Below the pieces are notes generated by a model. That model saw nothing but the letters and a program-made list of their open reading frames with translations, ran no database searches and was not told where the DNA came from. A DNA stretch of 64,000 bases from Dactylorhiza incarnata (lineage: Eukaryota > Streptophyta > Magnoliopsida > Asparagales > Orchidaceae), in the NCBI GenBank assembly GCA_033032865.1, contig JAWHQI010000239.1, forward strand, positions 1,956,001 to 2,020,000, read 5' to 3'. Below, in pieces: positions 43,111 to 53,656 of this stretch. Positions within the stretch are counted from its first letter, which is position 1. Every line of letters starts with the position of its first letter. A program made the translations under genes and the position numbers.

Positions 43111-45015
43111 ATGTCAGACCGTCAGTTCCCCCTTGGAGACCGCTCCGATCACAGCGAGGACTCTTTGTGGGAAGCCCTGGAACAATCAAGGAGAGAAGCC
43201 GAGCGGGCTCAGAGGGCTACTGATCAGCGACTTGAAGCGATCAGTCGGACTTTAGCAATGCTAACTGAGCGGCTAGTTCCACAACAAGCCACGGCTAACC
43301 AGGCGGTGACCCCAGTCCCTCCTCCACCTCCTCCTTACCCGCTACCACAAGCTGCCAACTTCCAGCCCCACCAAGAAGGCTTTGCGGCTAGGCAAAACTT
43401 CTATCAGGAAGCCGCGCACAGCATACCGGCTCGGGTCCTCGACTTCCAGGAGGCGGCCTCCCATGCTGCCCACATTTCCTACCCGCAAGAAGATGTTGCC
43501 CACATTTCCTACCCGCAAGAAGGTGCAGCCCGCCATTCCTACCCGCCAGAAGCCGCGGCCCGATCCTCTTATCAAGCGGCTTGCACGCGACTAGCCGCAG
43601 TTTCAGCGACTTGTTATCCAGCTCCTCTATATGAAGATATGGAAGAAAATTCTCCCTTTGTGGACGAAGTCCGAGGGGAACCAGCCCCTAACAATTTCAG
43701 AGAGCCTCGCCTGCCATCTTTCAATGGGGAGACTGATCCCACGGTTCATTTACAAGCCTTCGAGTCAGCCATCGCTCTCAGAACCTTAACTGATGCAACT
43801 AAGTGCAAGCTTCTTGTAACCTCCTTTGAAGGACAAGCAAGGGAATGGTTTTACGGTTTGCATCCCAGGTCGATCCGTTGTTTCGCTGAGCTGCGAAGAG
43901 AATTCCTGCTGAGATTCTCTACCTCAAGGAAAAGAAAGAGTGGCCCGGCGGCCCTTTTCGATATAAAATAACGGGAAGACAAGACGTGGGCTCGTTTTGT
44001 AGACCGCTTCCAGAAAGAGATCATGGAAGTCCAAAATGTGGATCCGGAGCTGTATAGGGTTGCCCTCATCCATGGCCTAAGAGAGGGCCCCCTAAAATTC
44101 GAAGCAAATATAAGGGAGCCTAAGACTTATCAGGAAATGATAAGTTTGGCAAATATGTTTATCAGGGGAGAGAAGAGCAATCCGGACTACGTCGCGAAGC
44201 TGGTAAGCGACAAGGAGCAGTCAAATCCATCCTTCCATCATCCGCCATCGAATCAGTCCCACTTTGAACCCCGTTCCCAACGGGGGAGAAACTACAAAAA
44301 TAAGCAACCATTTCTGAGCCATCTGCGGTTTCAAGATCAGAAACCACCGTTGGCCGTCGCTCCCGCTCCATCCGCTCCCCTTCCGCAAATCATGCCAGTA
44401 TACTTACAACAGTATGTCGTGCAGCCACCTCCAGTCATTCCATCCACTCAATATGATGACTCGCAAGAGTCATTCACTCCCCTAAACGTCACCATGGACG
44501 AAGTGGTCCAGATTCTGCAGAGGAGGCCAGATTTCAAAAGGCCTGCTCCTCTGAAGTCGAATATCCGCAGTCGAAATCCGAACCTTTATTGTGAATATCA
44601 TAAAGAAGGGGGACATCTAACCGAAGACTATCGTGCTCTTCGTTTGCTTATAGAGAGACTCCTTGGAGAAGGAAAGCTCCGGGGTCTAGTTCGGAAAGAT
44701 ACAACTGCTGAGCCAATTACCGAGAAGAAAAAGGAGAAGGAAACAGTAGAAGTGACTTGGGAATGCGCCGACGTCGAAGACGTCGGCTGCTATGGTGACA
44801 TCCACCCTTCTACCGAATGCGTCGAAGTCTATGATGTGGGCCCCTTAGGGGACATCTATTGTATTCATGGAGGAGCTGGAGCGGAATCCTCTCGCAAATC
44901 CAGCATCGCGAGAGTTTTAAAGCAGGAAGTGGCAACCACCTCAAGTTCTCCTCCCGAAGGCACTATTGTCACCTTTGGTCAAGATGATCTTCCCCCCAAT
45001 GCCAATCCTTTCGAC
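43111..45015 (+). pseudogene. gag: El-7 gag
   Basis: The likely start is the ATG at 43111 (MSDRQFPLGDRSDHSED), although the frame is open upstream from 43042. A coiled-coil-like N-terminus and a Pro/Ala/Tyr-rich stretch with 'HISYPQE' repeats (about 43485-43550) precede the core 'PRLPSFNGETDPTVHLQAFE' and 'FEGQAREWFYGLHPRSI' (43700-43880). A TAA at 43969-43971 interrupts the frame, which continues unshifted. A zinc-finger-like 'YCEYHKEGGHLTEDY' (about 44588) lacks the final cysteine. Gag would form the particle. Confidence 0.85.
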
Positions 45016-45426
45016 GATGCGGTGGTCATCAAGGCCGTCATCGAAAACTATACAGTCCATAAGATTCTGATTGATACCGGCAGCTCCATCAATCTCCTTT
45101 TCCGCCCGACTTTCGAGGCCCTGAAGACCGGAAAGCATTTGCTTTCCACCGACGGGCCCCTCTACAGTTTTTCTGGGGAGAAGAAGGAAGTAGAGGGTTC
45201 AGTAAAGCTCCTGGTCTCTCTTGGAGGAGTAATAAAGTTGATCAATTTTGTGGTAGTAGATGCCCCGAGCAACTACTGTGCTATCTTCGGGATGCCGATT
45301 CTCAATGCGTATAGGGCAGTAGTGTCCACCTTTCACCTTGCCCTCAAGTTCGCTGCCGAAGGAAAGCAGTATCAGGTCAGAAGCAACCCAAAGGTGGCTC
45401 GGGAGTGCTACGGCTGAACTGTCAAC
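45016..45426 (+). pseudogene. pro: El-7 protease
   Basis: Same frame as gag. The active site is 'ILIDTGSSINLLF' (about 45064), followed by 'NFVVVDAPSNYCAIFGMPIL' (about 45243) and 'AVVSTFHLALKF', the Tat/Ogre-type protease C-terminus. A TGA at 45415-45417 interrupts the frame just after the domain. Confidence 0.88.
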
Positions 45427-46950
45427 ATGATCACTGACATTCCAATTCCCGAGGTCGTGGCTGAGGTTTTGGAAATTGCTGGGTCTTCAGGGGCTGCCGA
45501 GGAAGGAAAAGATCGAGAAGGGGCTCACTTGGAACCTTCCCAAGCGACCCAAGAAGTTCCTATTGCTGAAGGGGCAGAAAAGAAGCTGGTCATCAACGCT
45601 GAGTTACCCAAGGAGGATATGCCAGGAGTGGATCCAGACGTGGCTTCTCATCATCTAAACGTATCTCCTGAGTTCAAGCCCGTCCAACAAAAAAAGAGAG
45701 AAGTGGCAACCAAGCTGGCGTTGCCCATCAGAGAAGAGGTTTCCAAGCTCCTGAAAGCGGGTTTTATTTCTGAAATTCAATATCCCACGTGGATGTCGAA
45801 TGTTGTAATGGTTAAGAAACCCGGTGGGAAGTGGCGCATGTGCGTAGACTTCACTAAACTTAATAAAGCGTGCCCTAAAGATTGTTACCCCTTGCCTCAG
45901 ATAGATGCTTTAGTTGATTCCGCGGTTGGGTATGGCTTTATGAGTTTTCTCGATGCTTTCTCAGGGTATCATCAAATTAAAATGCACAAACCTGACATCC
46001 CGCACACTTCATTTATCACGAACGACGGGTGTTAATGCTATCTCGTAATGCCCTTCGGTCTTAAAAATGCGGGCGCAACATACCAAAGAATGATGGATAC
46101 CGTCTTTAAGCATCAAAAAGGCAGGAATCTTGAAGTTTACGTTGATGACCTTCTTTTAAAAAGTAAAACATTCTCATTACACCTGAAAGACCTCGCAGAG
46201 ACGTTCGATACTCTACGGAGGTTCAAGTTGAAGTTAAACCCGTTGAAATGTGTGTTTGGGGCAAACAAGGGGAAGTTTCTTGGGCATCTCTTGACTCCTA
46301 ACGACCTTGCACCGAATCCAGACAAGGTGAGGGCCATCCTTGATATGATCCCTCCTCGAAATACTAAAGAAGTTCAGCAGCTTGGGGGAAGATTGGCAGG
46401 ATTGAGCAGGTTTATCTCCAAATCCGGAGATAAGAGTGCCCCATTCTTTAAGATACTACGAGGGGGATCAAAGTTCAAATGGAGCGAGGAGTGTAACAAG
46501 GCTTTTGAGCAGCTGAAAGAACAGTTAACCTCGACTCCACTACTCCAAAGTCCCCGTGAGGGGGAAATGTTATTCTTATATCTGGGAGTCAGCCCGGATG
46601 CGGTAAGTTCTGTTCTCGTTCGGGAGGAAAAGAAGAGGCAGTTTCCAATATACTATGTCAGCCATATTCTAAAAGATGCAGAAACCAGATACTCGATCTT
46701 GGAGAAACTGGCCCTGGCTTTGGTTATGTCGGCGCGAAAGCTTCGCCCCTATTTTCAAGCTCATTCCATCCAAGTTATTACAGATCATCCTTTAAAAAAT
46801 ATTCTTGAAAAGCCAGATCATTCAGGGAGGTTAGCAAAATGGGCCATTGAACTAAGCGAATTTGAGATATCCTACATCCCTCGGACAGCGATCAAAGCGC
46901 AAATTTTGGCAGACTTCTTGGTAGATACAACAGAACCTGGTTTCGAACAG
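45427..46950 (+). pseudogene. pol: El-7 reverse transcriptase and first RNase H
   Basis: Unshifted frame. RT motifs are 'WMSNVVMVKKPGGKWRMCVD' (about 45791), 'LPQIDALVDSAVGYGFMSFL', 'MPFGLKNAGATYQRMMD' (46048) and the catalytic 'VYVDDLLLKS' (about 46135). A TAA at 46033-46035 lies inside RT. The first RNase H spans about 46560-46940 ('LGVSPDAVSSVLVREE', 'YSILEKLALALVMSARKL', 'TDHPLKNIL'). Confidence 0.9.
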
Positions 46951-47409
46951 GCGGTGCAATCTCCTTTAGCTTGGGTTATTTATGTGGATGGGGCTTCTGG
47001 CAGAAACTCTGTGGGGGCCGGAGTAGTATTGATCAGCCCGAATGGCATCAGGCTGGAGCAAGCTATCAAGTTCTTCTTTCCAGTTACAAATAACCAGGCA
47101 GAATATGAGGCACTTTTGGCAGGGTTGAGACTTGCGAAAGAGTTGGGCATAGAACATGTACATGTTAGAACTGATTCACTGGTAATGGCTTCTCAGGTCT
47201 TGGGGAATTATGAGACAAGGGAGCCGATTCTGAGGAAATATCTACTGTTAGCTAAAAGGGAAGTCGGAAGATTCAAGTCATTCATCATTGAGCATATTCC
47301 GAGGACACAAAATGAGGAGGCAGATGAGTTGTCCAAGTTCGGTCTTCCGTCCGGGGGAGTGACATCTAAACTCTTTCATCCGGCAACAGATGAGGCAGAA
47401 CTCATGTAG
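46951..47409 (+). pseudogene. pol: El-7 second (archaeal-type) RNase H
   Basis: Directly after the first RNase H comes 'WVIYVDGASGRNSVGAGVVL' (about 46972), then 'NNQAEYEALLAGLRLAKELG' (about 47089), 'VRTDSLVMASQV' and 'PRTQNEEADELSK'. These hold the D-E-D-type residues of a complete additional RNase H1 domain. Dual RNase H is known for the Tat lineage. The frame stops with TAG at 47407-47409. Confidence 0.88.
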
Positions 47410-48681
47410 ATCGACCGCAATCCTTCGTGGAAGGACCCTTATGAGCTTTTTCTGTCAAAGGGGGAATTTCATCATTCCATCAAGGATCGGAGAAGATTCA
47501 AAAGGAAGGCGACATATTATTATATGATAGCAGGAATTCTCTATAGAAAGACCCTGATCTCTCCCTCAACACGATGCGTTTCGGAGGATGAAATCCCAAT
47601 CATACTCCAGGAAGTTCATTCAGGGGAATGCGGTAGTCATTCGGGAGCAAAGACTCTGGAGAAAAGAATCTTACGGCAGGGGTATTTTTGGCCAACCATG
47701 AGAAAGGATGCTGAAGCATTTGCCAAGCGATGTGTTCAGTGCCAAAAGTTCGCTCCTCTTCAGCATTTGCCTGCTCAGTCACTCAGGTCAATAACTGCGC
47801 CGTGGCCTTTTGCAGTATAGGGAATGGATCTTATGGGACCTTTCCCAATAGCCAGCGGTCAGCGACGTTTTATCATTGTGATGATCGATTATTTCAGTAA
47901 GTGGATTGAGGCAAAAGCATTAGCAAGAACTACTACCCAAATTGTCAGAAACTTCGTCTGGGGAGAAATCGTCTGCCAGCATGGAATTCCGCTAGCATTC
48001 GTCACTGATAATGGCCCACAGTTCAATAATCTGGAGATGATAAGCTTTTGTGATCAGGTCGGAATTGATCTTCGGTTTGCCTCAGTACATCATCCAAGGA
48101 CCAATGGTCAAGTAGAGGCAGCAAACATGCAAATCCGGTAGCTTTTGATGAAAAGAGTCTTGAATCAAAGAGGGAATTGGGCGGACCAACTTCCTTCCAT
48201 CCTTTGGACTCTTCGTACTACCCCGTCCTCAGCTACCGGGGAGACACCATTCAAATTATCTCATGGCTCGGAAGCTGTTGTTCCTATAGAATTTGAGGTG
48301 GTCACTCCAAGAATTGTTTACGCCAAAGAAGGAGGAGAATCATGGATAGATGAAAATGATGAGGCTATCATGTATAGTCTAGATCTGATCGAAGAACTTC
48401 AGGATGAGGCAACAATCAGACAGGAGGAATTTAAAAGGAGAATGGCAAAATATTTTGACAAGAATGTCAGAGTGAAACAATTTATAGTTGGGGATTTAGT
48501 ACTAAAAAAGGTGGATGCTGCGGCCAGGTCTGGCAACGTCGGAAAACTAGATCCTAATTGGGCCGGACCCTTCATCATCATCAAAGTACTAAAAAACAGG
48601 GCTTATCGCCTTCAGACGAGTGAAGGAAAATACATCTCACGCACCTGGAGCGGTGACGATCTCAAACGGTTCTATCCTTAG
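47410..48681 (+). pseudogene. pol: El-7 integrase
   Basis: Same frame. HHCC finger ('HSGECGSHSGAKTLEKRIL' to 'RCVQCQK', 47616-47754), core aspartates in 'GMDLMGPFP' (47821) and 'VTDNGPQF' (48001), and glutamate in 'TNGQVEAANMQI' (about 48100). TAG stops fall at 47818-47820 and 48139-48141. The C-terminal 'GDLVLKKVDAAARSGNVGKL' and 'WAGPFIIIKVL' are the usual GPF/Y module without a chromodomain. The frame ends at 48681. Confidence 0.9.
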
Positions 48682-50499
48682 AATGTCCTCTTTTATTCTC
48701 TTACATTCATTGGATATTTTAATGAAAAGCTCTATACTGACACTTCTTCATGTCTGATTTTTTCCCTTTTATACTTTTTATACATCAAACTCACTGAACC
48801 GCGGAGACATCGCCAAGTTCCGCTTGAACCCCCTCGGATTGTAGTCATTAGCACAAAACCACGAAGATCATGTGTAGCGGGGAGTTTTCGCACACGTGTA
48901 GTGGTAGCTTGCCAATTCCCGTGCGGCGGTCTTCAGAACCTTGGATCCCGGCTGATATCTGACACACCCCTGCATCAAGGGAGGTCTAGGTGAATGTTGG
49001 CTCTATCATGCCCCGAGAGGGATATAGTTACAGCTTTGATGATCTTTCTGAGGAAAGCAATGTCGGTATAGCCCCCGCGGCACAACCACACCTGCCCAAC
49101 TGATCATCTTAGTCTGTGACCATCGAATACTCCTAGGTACTCTCAAGCGATGCCTAAGCGGGACCCACAACTGAGTTGATCTCTCTGAGGAAAGCAATGT
49201 TCGCCGCCTAGGCCCACCTGCCCAATTGATCAACTCGGCTTGTAGCCCTAGGCAAGAGAGCAGTCGAGTCGCTTACAACCCTTATGACCACTTGAGGAAA
49301 GCAATGTTCGCCGCCTAGGCCCACCTGCCCATTTGGTCATCTGGGTCTGTACTTGTCTTTTTTCTCTATTCCTACAGCTCTTATGACCACCTGAGGAAAG
49401 CAATGTTCGCCGCCTAGGCCCACCTGCCCACTTGGTCATCTGAGTCTGTAGTCATCTTTTTATTGCATTACAGGGAATTATCTCACTCTATATGGTTGTT
49501 ATATACCATTTAGAGAAAAGAGCAGGATCCTTATGAACATCACAAACCGGCCGACTTAACACTCCAACCGGGCGGTTTGAAATAAGCAGGTACCAGGACT
49601 GTTGGGCGGTCTGGTTATTAAACCGGTCGGACTAAAACAAGCAGGTTCCAAAGATGTCATGCGGCCTGGTTTTCAGACCGGACGGTTTGAAACAGATGGG
49701 ATATCATTAAATATCACAAGGCAATTATGATTCTCATTGCAAATGTCAAACCTACTAATCGTACAAAATCTATACAGTCCGTGCGGGTTGTCAGCTAATA
49801 CTATACAAGGCTCACATAAATTGGCCGGATTAAATATTAATCGCACGGTCTGTCAACTAATTTTCTTGCGACTTGATATTCTGTCTTGCAAATCAATTAT
49901 GTAAAGCCAGGTTATGGTCACACGACTTGATTATTGTCAATTCCCTGATTGATTATCAGTTACCTTCACGGGGGTGAGACTTGCAGCAATCTTAGTTGCA
50001 AATCGCTTGAGCTAAAATACTGGACGCTCGGTGTGTTGATTGTTTTTATGACTTGACATTCTTTATCCTGGAAAGCAAGTATGCAGGGTCTAGTAACAAC
50101 CGCGTGGCTTGAATATGTTTCGGTCTCCTGGATATCTTAATGCATTCATAATAAGATAGCACCTTCTTGGGATGAATCGAATCAATTTGATCAGGGTTGA
50201 AGAAGCAAGCTATGAGATTGGGTTTTTTGCTAATGATTATTTTACCTGAATGCTATGAAGATCATTACCCTAACCGGGTGAGTTAAATATTAAGTCGCAT
50301 GACTTGGTTGGATCAATTATCTAACACAGAAGGAGATCGCAGTGAACACAAGCAAGTAAAGACAAACCGCTGAATAGGTAAAAGTTTTCCATTTTGTTTT
50401 CAGAATATCTTTACATTGATTCATGACCGACCGGTTAAACAAAACCAAACCGTCGGTCGTGCAAAAGTAAAAAACAAAAAAGAAAATTACAAAAGGGAG
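48682..50499. other. El-7 3' region with decayed tandem repeats
   Basis: No gene. Four units sharing 'gaggaaagcaatgttcgccg' plus 'cctaggcccacctgccca' start near 49050, 49187, 49294 and 49393 (spacings 137, 107 and 99 bp). From 49540 to 49700 a second series of about 60-70 bp units repeats 'accgg(g/t)cggtttgaaa' words. This is the hypervariable zone between pol and the antisense genes. Confidence 0.75.
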
Positions 50500-52336
50500 C
50501 TACTCGTCCGGCTTGAGTTTCTTGGTCGCAGGAGAGGTCGAATCTTCATCGCCAGTAATATCCGCGTCAGGCGAATATCCTCTGCTTGGAGTGGAGGAAC
50601 TCGAGGAGCTACCACTCGAGCTTTTCGAAGTACCTGAGCCGCCCGACTTGCTAGTCCGAGACCGTCCGGTCTCTTCAGAATCGCTGGATTCTACATCAGA
50701 GCCATCTTTTTCTCCTTCGACATCCGTGGCGAGCTCTTTTTCGGCTTCTTCATCACTACTTTCTTCCTCAGTACTACTAGATTCGACCTTGTTTTTCCCC
50801 TTGGCTCGACGGGTTATTTCGTTTAATTTGTCCTTCAGGCCCGGATAAAGATCTGGGAAGGTTGTATCCTCAAAGCCATCGGCCAGGCCATCCCGATCTC
50901 GTAAGCGATTCAGAGCACCATCAATCCCTTCGGCTACATGAGGGAAGACCTTGTCCTGGAAATCCGGGTTGTCCATGCCGTATTGATGCTACAAAAAGAG
51001 AATAGAAATCAGGTCGCGCGGTCTGAAAATGATAAGCCCGAAATGTTTTGTCGAAGACTTACCGCAATAATCTCCTTAAGCTTAGCATTCTCATCGGCCT
51101 GATCGGCGAATTTCTTCTCCAAATAAGTATGCGCCGATACCAGTCGTTTATACGAAAGGGCCATAAAATAGTTGGCCGCAAAACCCCAGGCGCCGGCCTG
51201 TGCGGCTACTCTGGAAAGTTCCTCCTCCGGAACTCTCTTCAATCTCTTCAAAGTTTTTCGGCCATACATGGCGGCCCCAGCGGCTAACGCATGTCGGGTA
51301 ATTTTCTCACTCCCCCAGAATGGGAGAGCAGTGGATAACTGCACGCAGTCATCATCCTTATGCCAAAGGACGGTCGGCTTTCCCTTCAGATCGTGCGGAT
51401 TACTACAAGAACGAAGAAGCTCGAAATCGCCCGAAGAAGCCGGGCTCTCATCTTCAGACCACTGCGGGTCGGATTTCTTTTGTCTTTTCTCCCTTTGGGT
51501 CAGAACTGGAGCGGCCGGAGTAATCGGCTTGTTCAAAGGAACGACTGAGGCAGCTGCAGGAATTTAAGGCTTAAGGAAACAGTCCGCGCGGTTATAAAAT
51601 AACGAGTTGAGGAAAAGCTTACTGTCCTCCGGGAGAACATCCGCCAGCTGCGCGAACAAGGGAATGTAATAGTTCACATCAAGTCGCTCATTCTCCAAGG
51701 ATTCGAAGATCTTCTGCTCCGCTTCTCCGAGCTTGACCGGCTTGAAGTCCGCCGCACTCCTCGCTTGCGGGTTGACCTGTAGCAGCCCTAACGGGCCTTC
51801 AAACATAGCATACCGTTCGGACCAGCTCGCAACCTGTTCGCAAAGTTCACAACTTTCATTCCCCGGCATCCAAAATAGATATGACCTCTAAAAATAGAAG
51901 TTCCGGCGTCCGGAGTAGACCGCACGGAAAAGAAGTTTCGAAACAAAGAAATCGAAAAAGTAACTCGCTCTGACCGTAGATACGAAATAAAACTATAAAT
52001 AGAGGCGATGGAATTCGGCGGAAGCTGTCCGGGCACGACCCCGTAGTGATCGAGAATAGTGATGACTTCAAGAGGAGGGGGAAATCTGAAGCCATACTTA
52101 AAGTGATCGACGGGAATGGCGATCTTAGTAGAAGATGAAGAATTTATCCGCTCGTCACGTAACGGAAGTCGGGCGGTTACATTACTTCCAACCATATATT
52201 CTGCAATAAAATCATCTAACTCGCTTTGAGTTAAGCGGCATTCCTTATGATTGGCCGATCGAAAAGCAGAAGTCGCGTCAGTTCGGACCGCGTGAGCTTT
52301 CTCAGACCGCGACGACTGCTGCTTAGCTCGCGCCAT
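50500..52336 (-). pseudogene. El-7 antisense gene 2 (Transposase_28-like), spliced
   Basis: Starts at 52336 (MARAKQQSSRSEKAH) on the strand opposite to pol. The N-terminal part has 'KYGFRFPPPLEVITILDHYG' and 'SIYSFISYLRSE', the pattern of the Pfam 'putative gypsy type transposon' family. A frameshift lies near 51870 and an in-frame TAA at 51564-51566. The middle (51536-51063) is helical with 'HTYLEKKFADQADENAKLKE'. A canonical intron (50989-51062) joins in phase 0 to an acidic, Ser-rich C-terminus with a basic 'ATKKLKP' end, stopping at 50500. El-1 carries a decayed homologue in the same place. Cellular role unknown; possibly nuclear. Confidence 0.75.
50989..51062 (-). other. Intron in El-7 antisense gene 2
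   Basis: On the minus strand the donor is ATTGCG|GTAAGTCTTC and the acceptor is CTCTTTTTGTAG|CATCAATAC, 74 bp apart. Both exons are open and joined in phase 0. Without splicing the frame stops at 51009. Confidence 0.75.
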
Positions 52337-52726
52337 TTTAGAGAGTATGGAATGAATCGCCGTAATTCTTACTACTTATAGAGATAGTGATCTGCAAATA
52401 ACCAAATTATAATGCGGATATGACGTCAGGCCGTGCGGATTACAACGTAAAGCGGCACAGATAAAAGGAAAGAGCAGTAGCTTGCGCATAGGCAAGACCG
52501 ACTAAGCAAAAACTTATAATAAACATGAAAGTTTGGCAAGGAATCACAAGCATCCAGCGCTAGTCGCGCGACCTGCACATCAATTCGGCATAAACTATGC
52601 ATATTATAGGCGCAACAGAAGGCGCTAAAAGAAAATACTGTCCAAAGTAAACCAGAACATCAGATCATCCCGGGGAGTAAATAAGAGAATTATTATAGAC
52701 ATAGTTCGTGAAAAATTAAAAGCCGC
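52337..52726. other. Spacer between the two antisense genes
   Basis: 390 bp without a reading frame. It would hold the 3' end of antisense gene 1 and the promoter of antisense gene 2, if they are separate. No clear TATA box was identified. Confidence 0.4.
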
Positions 52727-53551
52727 TTATGGCTGACGCGGCTCTTGAGGATTATCCTCACGATGAAGCCGCGCGACCTGGTCACCGGTCTGAATAAGAA
52801 GGCTATAAATTTGACTTGAGTGATAGTGGATATGATTGAGCGTGCTATGAAGCTGTGCGGCGTCCCTTTCTACCCGCGCAGCAAGGATCGTACGAGCAGA
52901 AGGGGCCCCGGCAGGATCATTCGCGGAAGGATCAGACGCCCTAATAAGTAAGGGATTAGAGCTCGCCCCAACAGTTAGGCGGTTCGTCATCCGAGCTCTT
53001 TCATCAGTAGACGAGCGCCGACTCTCGCCAACCTCTCTGGCCATGCGAAGATATTTGTTTTGATAATATTTACAGTCATCCTCAAGCTTTGAGGACATCT
53101 TTTTCTCTCTATCAAGACGCGCGCTTATTGTAGCGATTTGATCTATCAGCATCTGTTCCTTTTCAAGCCGCGCCTTCTTCTCAAATTCTAGTCGAGCCTC
53201 CAACACACTCTCATTCTCCGGCCTCCTTTTCTTCTCGGTCTCCAGATCAGCCCGCACATTCTCCAGATCAGCCCGCGCATTCTCTAGGTCAGCCCGCGCC
53301 GCCTCTAAATGGGCCTCGATCGCCAGATGCTCCTCTTGTCTCTCTTTCCTTTCAACCTCTAGTGCAACCCGGGCGGCCTCTTCTTTCTTCTCCATTTCTC
53401 TTATCTTCACTTCCAAGTTACTTAGAAGAAACTGAAGGTTGGCCAGCTCCTCCTGTCCGGAATTTAATATTGGCATAAGATTCGGTATCTGAGGAAGAGC
53501 TGGAAGGCTAGAGATCAGGTCGCCCGGTCTCACCATGTCCTCCGGTTTGTC
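52727..53551 (-). CDS. El-7 antisense gene 1, coiled-coil exon
   Basis: A clean 269-codon frame from an ATG at 53536. It is preceded on the minus strand by a strong acceptor TTTTCTCTTGTAG at 53551, so it is probably a downstream exon whose first codons precede the ATG. Residues 25-165 form a long charged coiled coil ('EAARADLENARADLENVRAD'). The tail is Ser/Arg-rich, then a short helix with His residues. It resembles the coiled-coil C-terminal half of Transposase_28-type accessory proteins. Function is unknown; oligomerisation is a reasonable guess. Confidence 0.6.
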   Translation of the reverse strand, partial: DKPEDMVRPGDLISSLPALPQIPNLMPILNSGQEELANLQFLLSNLEVKIREMEKKEEAARVALEVERKERQEEHLAIEAHLEAARADLENARADLENVRADLETEKKRRPENESVLEARLEFEKKARLEKEQMLIDQIATISARLDREKKMSSKLEDDCKYYQNKYLRMAREVGESRRSSTDERARMTNRLTVGASSNPLLIRASDPSANDPAGAPSARTILAARVERDAAQLHSTLNHIHYHSSQIYSLLIQTGDQVARLHREDNPQEPRQP

Positions 53552-53656
53552 TACAAGAGAAAATTGTAATTAGCACAGCCGAAGGCGGATAGAATAATTA
53601 AGGAATTATAAAAGTTGAAATGCCTGAATAAACAGGCCGCTTCAACTGTTCCGTAT

